From an uncultured Eubacterium sp. (GTDB lineage Bacteria; Bacillota; Clostridia; Oscillospirales; Acutalibacteraceae), in assembly GCA_900539325.1 (NCBI GenBank), contig UQCC01000004.1, forward strand, positions 62,001-126,000: a stretch of 64,000 nucleotides of DNA, in the 5' to 3' direction. This document shows positions 24,185-31,956 of the stretch, piece by piece. Both the position numbers and the translations under genes were made by a program. The notes below the pieces were generated by a model. The model worked only from the letters and a program-made list of their open reading frames with translations, did not search any database and had not been told where the DNA came from. Within the stretch, counting starts at the first letter, position 1. The number at the start of each line of letters is the position of its first letter.

Positions 24185-24427
24185 ATGGCAGTAAAAATCA
24201 GACTTCGCAGAATGGGCGCAAAGAAGGCTCCTTTCTATCGTGTAGTAGTTGCAGATTCAAGATATCCTCGTGACGGTCGTTTCATCGAAGAAATCGGAAC
24301 ATACAACACAATGGTTGACCCGGCTGAAATTAAGATTGACGCCGACAAGGCTAAGAAGTGGATTGCAAACGGTGCTCAGCCAACTGACACAGTTAAGTCA
24401 ATTCTCAAAAAAGAAGGCATTCTTTAA
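24185..24427 (+). CDS. rpsP: 30S ribosomal protein S16
   Basis: An 80-residue S16 beginning VKIRLRRMGAKKAPFYRVVV, with DSRYPRDGRFIEEIGTYN following; both are near-universal in bacterial S16. It binds 16S rRNA in the 30S body and aids assembly. ATG 24185 follows GGAGGTAAG. It lies 77 bases after ffh and 39 before khpA. Confidence 0.98.
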   Translation: MAVKIRLRRMGAKKAPFYRVVVADSRYPRDGRFIEEIGTYNTMVDPAEIKIDADKAKKWIANGAQPTDTVKSILKKEGIL

Positions 24428-24466
24428 TCTTGCATCAAAACAAGATTATAGTAGGAGGTGTTTTCT

Positions 24467-24700
24467 TTGGAGGAATTGTTGATATCCATTACAAAGGGTC
24501 TTGTTGATGATCCAACCAAAGTTTCCGTTGATATTGACGAGCCTAACGAAGAAGGCGTAACAGTTTATCATCTTCATGTTGCCGAAGGTGATATGGGCAG
24601 AGTAATCGGCAAGCAGGGCAGAATAGCAAAGGCTATCCGTGTTGTTATGCGTGCCGCAGCTACCCGCAATGATGCAAAAATATCAATCGAAATTGATTAA
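24467..24700 (+). CDS. khpA: KH-domain RNA-binding protein KhpA
   Basis: A 77-residue KH protein. GDMGRVIGKQGRIAKAIRVVMRA is the KH GxxG loop and helix. KhpA pairs with KhpB/Jag and in streptococci affects cell division and small-RNA biology. I start it at TTG 24467, eight bases after AGGAGG; the in-frame GTG at 24458 overlaps that ribosome site. Its place between rpsP and rimM is the usual Firmicutes order. A hairpin terminator follows, separating it from rimM. Confidence 0.95.
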   Translation: MEELLISITKGLVDDPTKVSVDIDEPNEEGVTVYHLHVAEGDMGRVIGKQGRIAKAIRVVMRAAATRNDAKISIEID

Positions 24701-24704
24701 TCCT

Positions 24705-24736
24705 AAAATCCCGTGCAAAACACGGGGTTTTTCTTT
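24705..24736 (+). terminator. Terminator after khpA
   Basis: AAATCCCGTG pairs with CACGGGGTTT around CAAAA, followed by TTCTTTT. rimM has its own promoter downstream. Confidence 0.75.
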
Positions 24737-24748
24737 TGTATAATTTGT

Positions 24749-24777
24749 TTGCATAACATAAAAACTTATGTTATATT
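24749..24777 (+). promoter_or_regulatory. rimM-trmD promoter containing a 9-bp inverted repeat
   Basis: TTGCAT (24749-24754), 17 bp, TATATT (24772-24777). The spacer is filled by ATAACATAA (24753-24761) and its perfect inverse TTATGTTAT (24766-24774), which also covers the edges of both boxes. Confidence 0.6.
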
Positions 24778-24792
24778 AATATCGGTGATTAA

Positions 24793-25302
24793 ATGAAACA
24801 GTATTTGGAAATAGGAAAAATAAACAACACTCACGGCTTGCGTGGTGAAGTTAAAATGCTTATGTGGTGCGACGGTATCGATTATATTAAACAGCTGAAA
24901 ACCGTTTACCTTGATGACGAGGGCAAAAAGCCGTTAACTCTTGTGTCTGCCCGTCAGCAAAAGAACGTTGCAATTCTCAAATTTGCCGAAATCACAAACA
25001 TTGACTCGGCAGAAGAATTGAAAAATAGGGTGCTTTACTGCAATAGGGACGATGCCGTTATTGATGACGATGCTCATTATTTGGCAGATATTATCGGCTG
25101 TGCCGTTGTTGATGTTGACACAAACGAGGAATACGGCAAAATAGTTGATGTGCTCAATTACGGTGCAAGCGATATTTACGATGTTGAATTGAACGGCAAG
25201 CACACTTTGATTCCTGCTATTGATGATGTCGTTGTCGAGATTGACACGGAAAATCAGACTGTTCGTATAAAACCGATGAAAGGACTTTTTGATGAGGATT
25301 GA
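24793..25302 (+). CDS. rimM: Ribosome maturation factor RimM
   Basis: A 169-residue RimM with its two beta-barrel halves: GKINNTHGLRGEVKM at residues 7-21, the family signature, and the PRC-barrel C-half beginning near 95 (HYLADIIGCAVVDVD), ending LIPAIDDVVVEIDTENQTV. It binds S19 during maturation of the 30S head. Its last 11 bases overlap the start of trmD, as often seen, implying coupling. Confidence 0.95.
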   Translation: MKQYLEIGKINNTHGLRGEVKMLMWCDGIDYIKQLKTVYLDDEGKKPLTLVSARQQKNVAILKFAEITNIDSAEELKNRVLYCNRDDAVIDDDAHYLADIIGCAVVDVDTNEEYGKIVDVLNYGASDIYDVELNGKHTLIPAIDDVVVEIDTENQTVRIKPMKGLFDED

Positions 25303-26035
25303 TATAATGACGCTTTTTACCGATATGTGCAACAGTGTGCTCGGTGAAAGCATTATAGGCAGAGCAAGAGCCGCAGGCAAGGTGGAAATCAATACCGTTG
25401 ATATTCGTGACTATACCAAAGATAAGCATCGCAGAGTGGACGATAAGCCTTACGGCGGCGGTATGGGTATGATTATGGCTCCGCAGCCTATATTCGATTG
25501 TTTTAATGCCATATGTGATGAAATAGGGGAAAAACCCCACCTTTTGTATATGACTCCGCAGGGTAAAACGCTTACGCAGGACAGAGTTAAGGAACTTGCA
25601 CAGATGGATAATATTGCTATTTTGTGCGGCCATTATGAGGGTATAGACGAAAGAGTTATAGAGGAGCTTCAGCCTGAGGAAATCTCAATAGGCGACTATG
25701 TTCTCACCGGCGGTGAATTACCGGCACTCATTGTTGCCGACAGTATATCCCGTATGCTTCCGGGTGTGCTTTCAGATGATGAATGTTTTGAGGACGAGAG
25801 CCATTTTAATTCGCTGCTTGAATATCCGCAATATACTCATCCTGCGGTATGGAACGGCAGGGAAGTACCCGATGTTTTGCTTTCCGGACATCATCAAAAT
25901 GTTGATGCTTGGCGCAGACAACAGTCTATTAAGAGAACTTTTGAACGCAGACCCGATATGCTCGAAAATGCAGAGCTTTCAAAGAAGGATAAACTATATC
26001 TTTCACAACTTAAATTGAATGAAAAAACAGAATGA
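25292..26035 (+). CDS. trmD: tRNA (guanine-N1)-methyltransferase TrmD
   Basis: TrmD methylates G37 of tRNAs reading CUN, CCN and CGG and so prevents frameshifting. The 247-residue protein starts MRIDIMTLF and includes DDKPYGGGMGMIMAPQP near residue 50, ILCGHYEGIDERV near 110 and the SAM-binding trefoil knot IGDYVLTGGELPALIVADS near 131. I chose ATG 25292, inside the end of rimM, with AAAGGA upstream; a TTG lies one codon earlier. rplS, which often follows trmD, is not here; HPr is the next gene. Confidence 0.97.
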   Translation: MRIDIMTLFTDMCNSVLGESIIGRARAAGKVEINTVDIRDYTKDKHRRVDDKPYGGGMGMIMAPQPIFDCFNAICDEIGEKPHLLYMTPQGKTLTQDRVKELAQMDNIAILCGHYEGIDERVIEELQPEEISIGDYVLTGGELPALIVADSISRMLPGVLSDDECFEDESHFNSLLEYPQYTHPAVWNGREVPDVLLSGHHQNVDAWRRQQSIKRTFERRPDMLENAELSKKDKLYLSQLKLNEKTE

Positions 26036-26115
26036 AATTTTTGTTAAATATGCACAAATTAAGACATTTTTTGTTGTCTGTAATTAATTAGTTACACGAA
26101 GTTTGATTAATTAAG

Positions 26116-26143
26116 TTGACGATTGAAAAAATCGTGATATAAT
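26116..26143 (+). promoter_or_regulatory. Promoter of the HPr gene
   Basis: TTGACG (26116-26121), 16 bp ending TGA, TATAAT (26138-26143); extended -10. CGATT / AATCG in the spacer forms a small inverted repeat. Confidence 0.75.
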
Positions 26144-26212
26144 ACCATTGTAAGATAAATAATTAAGTAGTGAGAGACTGCTTTGTTTTAAGATTAGTTG
26201 AGAGGTATTATT

Positions 26213-26476
26213 ATGTTCGTAAAAGATGTTACTGTTGAAAATCAAGTTGGATTGCATGCTCGTCCTGCAACATTTTTTATTCAAAAGGCTAACGAATTTA
26301 AGTCATCAATTTGGGTAGAAAAAGAAGAAAGAAGAGTAAATGCAAAGTCACTCTTGGGTGTTCTTTCACTCGGCATTATGGGCGGTACAGACATCAGAAT
26401 TATTGCTGACGGCTCAGATGAAGAAGAAGCTGTGGAAGGTCTTGTAGCACTTGTAAAGAGCGGTTTCAACGACTAA
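26213..26476 (+). CDS. ptsH: HPr-family phosphocarrier protein
   Basis: An 87-residue HPr. GLHARPATFF contains His15, phosphorylated by EI in the phosphotransferase system, and NAKSLLGVLSLG contains Ser46, the HPr kinase/CcpA regulatory site; both fall at the standard residue numbers when the start is ATG 26213. So it can act both in sugar uptake and in catabolite repression, unlike Crh, which lacks His15. It is a single gene with its own promoter and terminator; ptsI is not adjacent. Confidence 0.93.
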   Translation: MFVKDVTVENQVGLHARPATFFIQKANEFKSSIWVEKEERRVNAKSLLGVLSLGIMGGTDIRIIADGSDEEEAVEGLVALVKSGFND

Positions 26477-26490
26477 TTACAACACAAATA

Positions 26491-26524
26491 AAACGGTACG
26501 ATTTGATTGTCGTACCGTTTTTTA
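26491..26524 (+). terminator. Terminator after the HPr gene
   Basis: AAACGGTACGA pairs with TCGTACCGTTT, followed by TTTATTTT. Confidence 0.9.
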
Positions 26525-26550
26525 TTTTGCTTGCTCAATAGATGAAAAAT

Positions 26551-26583
26551 AAAAGCGGTAAAGACAAAATCTTTACCGCTTTG
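26551..26583 (-). terminator. Terminator after the coiled-coil gene (minus strand)
   Basis: Minus strand: AAGCGGTAAAGA pairs with TCTTTACCGCTT around TTTTG, then TTATTTTT. Confidence 0.85.
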
Positions 26584-26595
26584 TTTCGTTTTGGA

Positions 26596-27156
26596 TTAGC
26601 CCTCTTTGTGCTGAGCGTTCGAGATACCCTGACGGATTCTGCGAACATCTGTAAGTGCCTTGTAAAGTGCGTCGTCAATAGAAAGAAGTGTGTCGTCTGC
26701 ATAGTTGTTAACGGCAGTGAGCATTTCTCTTGACTTGTTTTGAGCAGATGTTACCATTTCGTTTGCCTGTGTGGTTGCGTTGCTCAAAATTTCAGATGCC
26801 TGATTTTGAGATTCTGTTACCATCTGCTTGCCTTGCTCGTTAGCCTTTGCAATGATGTCTGCGGCTTCAGCCTGTGCAGTTTTTGTGATTTCATCCTTTG
26901 CAACAAGCTCTCTTGCTTCTTCCTGAGCCTTTTTGATGATTTCTGCGGCTTCTTTTTTTGCTTCTTCAAGAATTGTGTTTCTTGAGTCAACAATAGCCTT
27001 TGCCTGCTTTGTTTCCTGCGGAGTGTTGAGTCTGATGTCCTCAATGATAGTCTTTATTTTATCAACATCAACAGCGCATTTTTTAGAAAGCGGAATGGAT
27101 GTAGCATCATCAAGCACATCCTCAAGATCTTCAAGCAAAATATCAGTATTAGTCAT
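26596..27156 (-). CDS. Coiled-coil protein, DivIVA/ATPase-B-like
   Basis: The 186-residue protein is almost one continuous amphipathic helix from about residue 45 to 160, rich in Ala, Glu, Lys and Gln (for example EEAKKEAAEIIKKAQEEARE). It has no signal peptide or membrane span. The pattern resembles DivIVA tails and F-ATPase subunit b, and such proteins are often encoded beside coaD in Clostridia under vague 'ATPase' names. The first 40 residues are acidic. A structural or scaffolding role, perhaps at the division site, is only a guess. It is the last gene of rsmD-coaD-this unit, one base after the coaD stop. Confidence 0.6.
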   Translation of the reverse strand: MTNTDILLEDLEDVLDDATSIPLSKKCAVDVDKIKTIIEDIRLNTPQETKQAKAIVDSRNTILEEAKKEAAEIIKKAQEEARELVAKDEITKTAQAEAADIIAKANEQGKQMVTESQNQASEILSNATTQANEMVTSAQNKSREMLTAVNNYADDTLLSIDDALYKALTDVRRIRQGISNAQHKEG

Positions 27157-27157
27157 T

Positions 27158-27643
27158 TTATTGATCTCCTTTGCATCTTTTATAAATATCGTTTATTATT
27201 TCTTTCGGAACGAATGAAGAAATATCCCCTCCGAGTGAGCAAACCTCTTTTACCATGCTTGATGACAAAAACATATTTTTGCCTTTTGTGGTTAAAAATA
27301 CTGTTTCAACCTGCGGGTAAAGTGATTTGTTTGTAAGTGCCTGCTGAAATTCGTACTCAAAGTCCGACACGGCACGCAAGCCCTTAACTATTGCGACGGC
27401 ACCTTTTTGTTCGGCATAGTTTACCAAAAGACCGTCGTATGTATCAATTTTTACATTGTCGGAATGTATTGTCCTTTTCAGCAGGTCAATGCGTTCCTCA
27501 ATAGTAAACAGTGATGTCTTTTTTGATTTGTTGCTCATTACCAAAACGATTACTTCGTCAAATAATTCGGCAGCTCGCTCGATAATGTCAAGGTGTCCGA
27601 GTGTTACAGGATCAAAGCTGCCCGGACAAATTGCGATTTTCAT
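27158..27643 (-). CDS. coaD: Phosphopantetheine adenylyltransferase
   Basis: CoaD transfers AMP to 4'-phosphopantetheine, the penultimate step of coenzyme A synthesis. The 161-residue protein starts MKIAICPGSFDPVTLGHLDII, with the nucleotidyltransferase TxGH motif, then YEFQQALTNKSLYP near 98 and FLSSSMVKEVCSLGGDISSF near 125. The start at ATG 27643 overlaps the rsmD stop by four bases; the open frame extends upstream but family alignment stops here. The rsmD-coaD pair is a common bacterial neighbourhood. Confidence 0.96.
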   Translation of the reverse strand: MKIAICPGSFDPVTLGHLDIIERAAELFDEVIVLVMSNKSKKTSLFTIEERIDLLKRTIHSDNVKIDTYDGLLVNYAEQKGAVAIVKGLRAVSDFEYEFQQALTNKSLYPQVETVFLTTKGKNMFLSSSMVKEVCSLGGDISSFVPKEIINDIYKRCKGDQ

Positions 27644-28185
27644 TGCTCCTGACCCTTTCTGTAATAGGTTAACTTGGTCTTGCCGTATTTTTTTTGTTTT
27701 GAAATCTGCCACGAATTCACTTCTTCGGGAAGTTCTTCATCCTTGGCGGTTTCGCAAATAATCACGCCGCTGTCGCTCATCATATTTGTAAGAAGCGGCA
27801 AACTGTCCGTCACCAAATTTTTGTGATACGGCGGATCCAAAAATGCAATGTCAAAGTTGTCTTTTTTCATCAAAAAGCTCTTTGCTTCCGAAAAAAATAA
27901 ATTTGCCTTGTCGGTGATTTTGCACTTTTCAAGATTGTTTTCAATTATTTTGTATGCGCTTTTGTTGCTTTCAACAAAGGTGCAAATCCTTGCTCCTCTT
28001 GACAGCGCTTCAATCCCAAGCTGACCCGAACCTGCAAACAAATCAAGCACCTTTCTGTCCTCTATCTCAAACTGAATAGAACTGAACAGTGCTTCTTTTG
28101 TGGCTTGTGTGGTAGGTCTTGTGACATCGTCACCGCCTAAAGTTTCAAGATTTCGTCCTCTTAAAGAACCTGTAATTACCTTCAT
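27640..28185 (-). CDS. rsmD: 16S rRNA (guanine966-N2)-methyltransferase RsmD
   Basis: A 181-residue SAM-dependent methyltransferase: MKVITGSLRGRNLETL at the start, RPTTQATKEALFSSI near 23, VLDLFAGSGQLGIEALSRG near 45 (SAM site) and FLDPPYHKN near 116 (catalytic motif IV). It methylates G966 of 16S rRNA during 30S assembly. It overlaps coaD by four bases (ATGA) and has its own promoter at 28217-28245. Confidence 0.95.
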   Translation of the reverse strand: MKVITGSLRGRNLETLGGDDVTRPTTQATKEALFSSIQFEIEDRKVLDLFAGSGQLGIEALSRGARICTFVESNKSAYKIIENNLEKCKITDKANLFFSEAKSFLMKKDNFDIAFLDPPYHKNLVTDSLPLLTNMMSDSGVIICETAKDEELPEEVNSWQISKQKKYGKTKLTYYRKGQEQ

Positions 28186-28216
28186 AAAAACATTATCCTT
28201 AATTTTTTACTATTAT

Positions 28217-28245
28217 ATTATACAGATACAACCGCTTTTCGTCAA
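28217..28245 (-). promoter_or_regulatory. Promoter of rsmD-coaD operon
   Basis: Minus strand: TTGACG (28245-28240), 17 bp, TATAAT (28222-28217). Confidence 0.75.
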
Positions 28246-28260
28246 GTTTTCTTTTATACT

Positions 28261-30081
28261 TTAATCATTTCTGTAAAATTGATAGACACTTTTTGCGTTT
28301 ACTTTCGATATTCCGTTGACTGCTGAAAGTTCATCAACGCTTGCTTCCTTGATTGCAGAAATCGTTTTAAACTGCTTCATAAGTGCTTTTGCCTTTTTTT
28401 CTCCGATTCCGTCAATCTTAAGCAGAGAGGAAGTGAAAGATGATTTTTGGTGCTTTTTGTGGTGGTAGGTGATTGCAAATCTGTGCACTTCTTCCTGTAT
28501 GCGTGACACAAGGGTGAATGCACTTCTGTGCGAATTGATTTCAATTTCACCGCCGTTATATGCTATTGCTCTTGTTCTGTGCTTATTGTCTTTGACCATA
28601 CCAAAGACAGGCACATCAATGTTCATTTTTGCAATGACGGGGAGCACGGCGTTGACCTGCGGTTGACCGCCGTCAAGCAAAATCAAATCAGGCAAGATTT
28701 TAAATGTGCTTTCGTCATCGTCTTCGTAGTAATGCTTAAATCTGCGTTCCAAAACTTCGTTCATTGAGCCGACATCGTTTTGACCGTCAAAACCTTTTAT
28801 GGCAAATCGCTTGTATGCTTTTTTCATTGGTCTGCCGTTGTGGAACACTACCATTCCGGCAACATTGTCTGCACCGAAGGTGTGCGAAATATCGTAGGAT
28901 TCAATGTATTCGGGAGGCTTAGGAAGCCCCAAAAGTTCTGCCAATTCTTCAAGTGCCGCAAATTCTTTGCCGAGCCTTCCTTGATTTTGTGCAAGGTGTT
29001 CGTTTGCGTTCTTTATGCAAAGATTAACAATCGACAAATGCTCGCCCTTTTGCGGATGTATAAATTCAAGTTTTTTGCCTCGCTCTTTTTCAAGATATTC
29101 GTGCAAAAGTTCTTCTTCAAGTATATCACCGTCAACGGCAATTCTGCCTGGAATATCGCTTCTTATGGAATAGTATCGCTCTATCAGGTCAAATCTTGCT
29201 TCCTCAAGGTCGTCTACGCTGTCAATTATCCAATGCTCGCTGTCAACAAGTTTGCCGTATTTAAAGCGGATAACCTCAAAGCACGCCTTTTTGTTGGAAT
29301 TTACAAGTGCAAAAACATCTTCCTCAGGCACATTGATTGATACAACTTTTTGCTTTTCGTCAAGGTTGCGTATGGCTTTTATTCTGTCACGCAGCTTTGC
29401 CGCCTTTTCAAATTCCATCGCTTCGGAATATTCATACATCCGCTTTTCCATATCTTCAACGGATTTGACTGCTCCGCCTTTTAAAAAAGCTATTGCGTCG
29501 TTGATTGAGGCTTGATAATCTTCCTTGGATATTCTGCCGCTGCACGGTGCTGAGCATATGCCCATAAAACCGTTTAAGCACGGACGGGATTTGTTGTAGT
29601 CTTTCGGAAATTTCTTGTTGCATTGCGGAAGTTTGAATATCCTCAAAGTTTCCTCAACTGCATTTTTAACCGAAAAATTAGAGACAAACGGACCGATGTA
29701 TGTTGCGTTGTCATCAAGTACCTGTTTTGCTTCGCTGATTTTAGGGAATTCCTCTTTCGTTATTTTGATGTAGTTATAGCCCTTGTCGTCTTTTAAAAGA
29801 ATGTTGTACTTTGGTGTATGCTGTTTGATGAGTGAACATTCAAGTACAAGAGCTTCAAATTCGGTGTCGCACAAAATGTAGTCAAAATCATCAACATTTT
29901 CAACCATTCTTATTACTTTGAGTGAATGATTTGTGTGCGAGCCGAAGTAGGAAGAAACACGGTTTTTAAGAGCCTTTGCCTTGCCGATGTATATTATTTT
30001 TTTGTCTTTGTTTTTCATAATGTATACGCCCGGATTAAGCGGCAAAGACATTGCTTTTTTACGCAATTCTTTTTCTGTCAC
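28261..30081 (-). CDS. uvrC: Excinuclease ABC subunit C
   Basis: UvrC makes both incisions in nucleotide excision repair. The 606-residue protein has the GIY-YIG nuclease (NPGVYIMKNKDKKIIYIGKAK from residue 16), a cysteine cluster around RPCLNGFMGICSAPC near 165, the UVR motif (EKAAKLRDRIKAI near 215), the RNase H-like C-terminal nuclease (ESYDISHTFGADNVAGMVVF near 395, LILLDGGQPQV near 468) and tandem HhH (LLKIDGIGEKKAKALM near 556). The start is GTG 30081, with AGGAGG eight bases upstream; an in-frame TTG further up is less suitable. It is 42 bases downstream of the beta-helix gene and may be co-transcribed with it. Confidence 0.96.
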   Translation of the reverse strand: MTEKELRKKAMSLPLNPGVYIMKNKDKKIIYIGKAKALKNRVSSYFGSHTNHSLKVIRMVENVDDFDYILCDTEFEALVLECSLIKQHTPKYNILLKDDKGYNYIKITKEEFPKISEAKQVLDDNATYIGPFVSNFSVKNAVEETLRIFKLPQCNKKFPKDYNKSRPCLNGFMGICSAPCSGRISKEDYQASINDAIAFLKGGAVKSVEDMEKRMYEYSEAMEFEKAAKLRDRIKAIRNLDEKQKVVSINVPEEDVFALVNSNKKACFEVIRFKYGKLVDSEHWIIDSVDDLEEARFDLIERYYSIRSDIPGRIAVDGDILEEELLHEYLEKERGKKLEFIHPQKGEHLSIVNLCIKNANEHLAQNQGRLGKEFAALEELAELLGLPKPPEYIESYDISHTFGADNVAGMVVFHNGRPMKKAYKRFAIKGFDGQNDVGSMNEVLERRFKHYYEDDDESTFKILPDLILLDGGQPQVNAVLPVIAKMNIDVPVFGMVKDNKHRTRAIAYNGGEIEINSHRSAFTLVSRIQEEVHRFAITYHHKKHQKSSFTSSLLKIDGIGEKKAKALMKQFKTISAIKEASVDELSAVNGISKVNAKSVYQFYRND

Positions 30082-30123
30082 TGTGTTGCCTCCTTTCAAT
30101 TTATATTTTGCTGTTTTATTTGC

Positions 30124-31785
30124 TTATTTGCTTTTCTTGCAACAAGAGGTCACAACCCTTGATGAACCGTTGAATGTGTTGCTGTAAATGTCAAGGTTTG
30201 TAACGCCTTTAGCTCTTATCGGAACATCTCTTGCAACAAGGAAGTAGTTGCTGCGTATCGTGATGTTTTGGTGCACCTTGCTGTTCATTTTGCCAAAAGT
30301 GATTGGTTTGATGAGAATCGCAGGGCATTTTGAATAAACAGACGGTGAAAGCAAAAACTTGTTTTCATATATTTCAACATCTCTTACAGGACCGCTTTCG
30401 TACCAAAACATAGAGTCGTCGCTGATAAAAATATGAGCCATCTGACTGTGTTTGAAGATGTTGTGATGAATTCTGACCTTACCCGAAGTTGTGCAGAGAA
30501 CATCTCTTGTCGGAATAGCGGTGAATACACAATCGCTGATTTCAACATTTGGACAGTAGGTCTTGTTTTCAATGACAATATTTGATTGACGAAGATGCTT
30601 TTCGTCAATGTTTTGCGGAAGTGTTTCGTTGAATGTTACCTTGCAGGTTTTGCCCTCAAGGTCGTCAACAACGGATTTTACGGTGAAGTCACCCGGAAGC
30701 TCATTGAGATTGGTGCGACGGTAGAATTTTACCGTGTCACCCGGGAAGAAGTTTTTGTGACCGCCTTGCTGATGATGTACAAATTCAAATACTGCCGTGT
30801 GGTCGTCAATTTTTTCCTTAAATCTCATAAATGAGCCGTGAACATTGATGCAGTCATCGTGTGCGTGTGAAAAATAGCTGTTTGTAATTGTTACATCGCC
30901 CTTGCATCCGCAAATGTGGATGAGGTCGGCAAATGATGATACAATGTGGTCGCCGTCACCCTTAAATGTGATGTGGTCAAAACTCATATTTTCACACATC
31001 TGTGAAAGCCAGCCGAATCCTGCCATATAGTTTACGGTGATGTTTGTGCTTTTAACATTTGCACATTCGCCGAAGAATATACCGCAGGTGTTTCGGTTTT
31101 TGTTTGTTTGGTGGGTGAGTATGTCTCCGACTTTAAAAAACTTATTTTTCTTGTACTTTATTTCAAGTTCGGTTGCACTTAAACGCTTCATTGACTTTAT
31201 GCCGGAGAACACCGATTTTTTGTTTGAAATTCTGTATACTGTGTTGCCGTCGGCACTATGGAATACACCGTTGTATGAGTTTTCGTCATTTCTGAATTCC
31301 CAATAATTCTTTTTTGTGTATGGGCTTTGCTCAAAGAAAACAACTGTGTTTTTCTTGGAATCGTCTATGTACCAAAGTTGAGAGTCGGGAAGTGAAAATC
31401 TGTATGTTTTGCCTTTTTTCTCAAGAACTTTAAGTTCAACACAATTCGGGCAGGCGTATTTTATTGTAAGATTGTCAATGTTGACATTCTTGCAGTTAAT
31501 CATTCCGAATGAGCAGATGTCACCGTGGATAACAAGTGTTGCCCCGTTGCCTTCAATGTTAAAGTTGTTTTTGTTTTCAATCAGCATACCAAAGTATTTC
31601 TTCGGGTTCTTGAAGCTGTCCGTGTTGCTGAAATGAATGTGACGCTCTTGGCTGTAATCCTTAAAAAGGTGATATTCCTTATTTTCAAATACAAGGGTGT
31701 CACCGTCCTTCATTTCGCTTATAGCCTGTGTGAGCGGTATTGAAAAACAGTCTGCACTGCCGTATTTGTCTACTTTGATTTCCAT
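30124..31785 (-). CDS. Right-handed beta-helix protein, GH110-like putative alpha-galactosidase
   Basis: The 553-residue protein has no signal peptide. From about residue 60 it is a series of beta-helix rungs (NFNIEGNGATLVIHG, then NVNIDNLTIKYACPN). The region YFSHAHDDCINVHGSFMRF near 300 resembles the DD-x-x-N-x-HG core of glycoside hydrolase family 110 (alpha-1,3-galactosidases acting on blood-group B or linear alpha-gal), and the whole length matches that family. GH110 is best known from Bacteroidetes, where it is secreted; an intracellular version implies cleavage after uptake. The neighbours (uvrC, divergent CoA-transferase) give no support. It could be another beta-helix carbohydrate enzyme. 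Confidence 0.65.
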   Translation of the reverse strand: MEIKVDKYGSADCFSIPLTQAISEMKDGDTLVFENKEYHLFKDYSQERHIHFSNTDSFKNPKKYFGMLIENKNNFNIEGNGATLVIHGDICSFGMINCKNVNIDNLTIKYACPNCVELKVLEKKGKTYRFSLPDSQLWYIDDSKKNTVVFFEQSPYTKKNYWEFRNDENSYNGVFHSADGNTVYRISNKKSVFSGIKSMKRLSATELEIKYKKNKFFKVGDILTHQTNKNRNTCGIFFGECANVKSTNITVNYMAGFGWLSQMCENMSFDHITFKGDGDHIVSSFADLIHICGCKGDVTITNSYFSHAHDDCINVHGSFMRFKEKIDDHTAVFEFVHHQQGGHKNFFPGDTVKFYRRTNLNELPGDFTVKSVVDDLEGKTCKVTFNETLPQNIDEKHLRQSNIVIENKTYCPNVEISDCVFTAIPTRDVLCTTSGKVRIHHNIFKHSQMAHIFISDDSMFWYESGPVRDVEIYENKFLLSPSVYSKCPAILIKPITFGKMNSKVHQNITIRSNYFLVARDVPIRAKGVTNLDIYSNTFNGSSRVVTSCCKKSK

Positions 31786-31891
31786 AGTGTAATCCTTTCA
31801 TCACTTCTTATACAAAATGGTAATTTTGCACAGTTTTAATATGTCTATATATACAATAATAACAAATATATGCACTTCGTTCAACTATTTA

Positions 31892-31920
31892 TTGACGAAT
31901 TTTTTTAAATATTGTATCAT
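31892..31920 (+). promoter_or_regulatory. Promoter of the CoA-transferase gene
   Basis: TTGACG (31892-31897), 17 bp, TATCAT (31915-31920), about 36 bases before the ATG. Confidence 0.65.
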
Positions 31921-31956
31921 CTATAAGAACAGACTAGAAAAGGGAGCTGATATGAT

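Noticed and set aside
26036..26212. rplS expected after trmD
   Set aside because: No ribosomal protein L19 frame is present; the gap has only the HPr promoter and leader.
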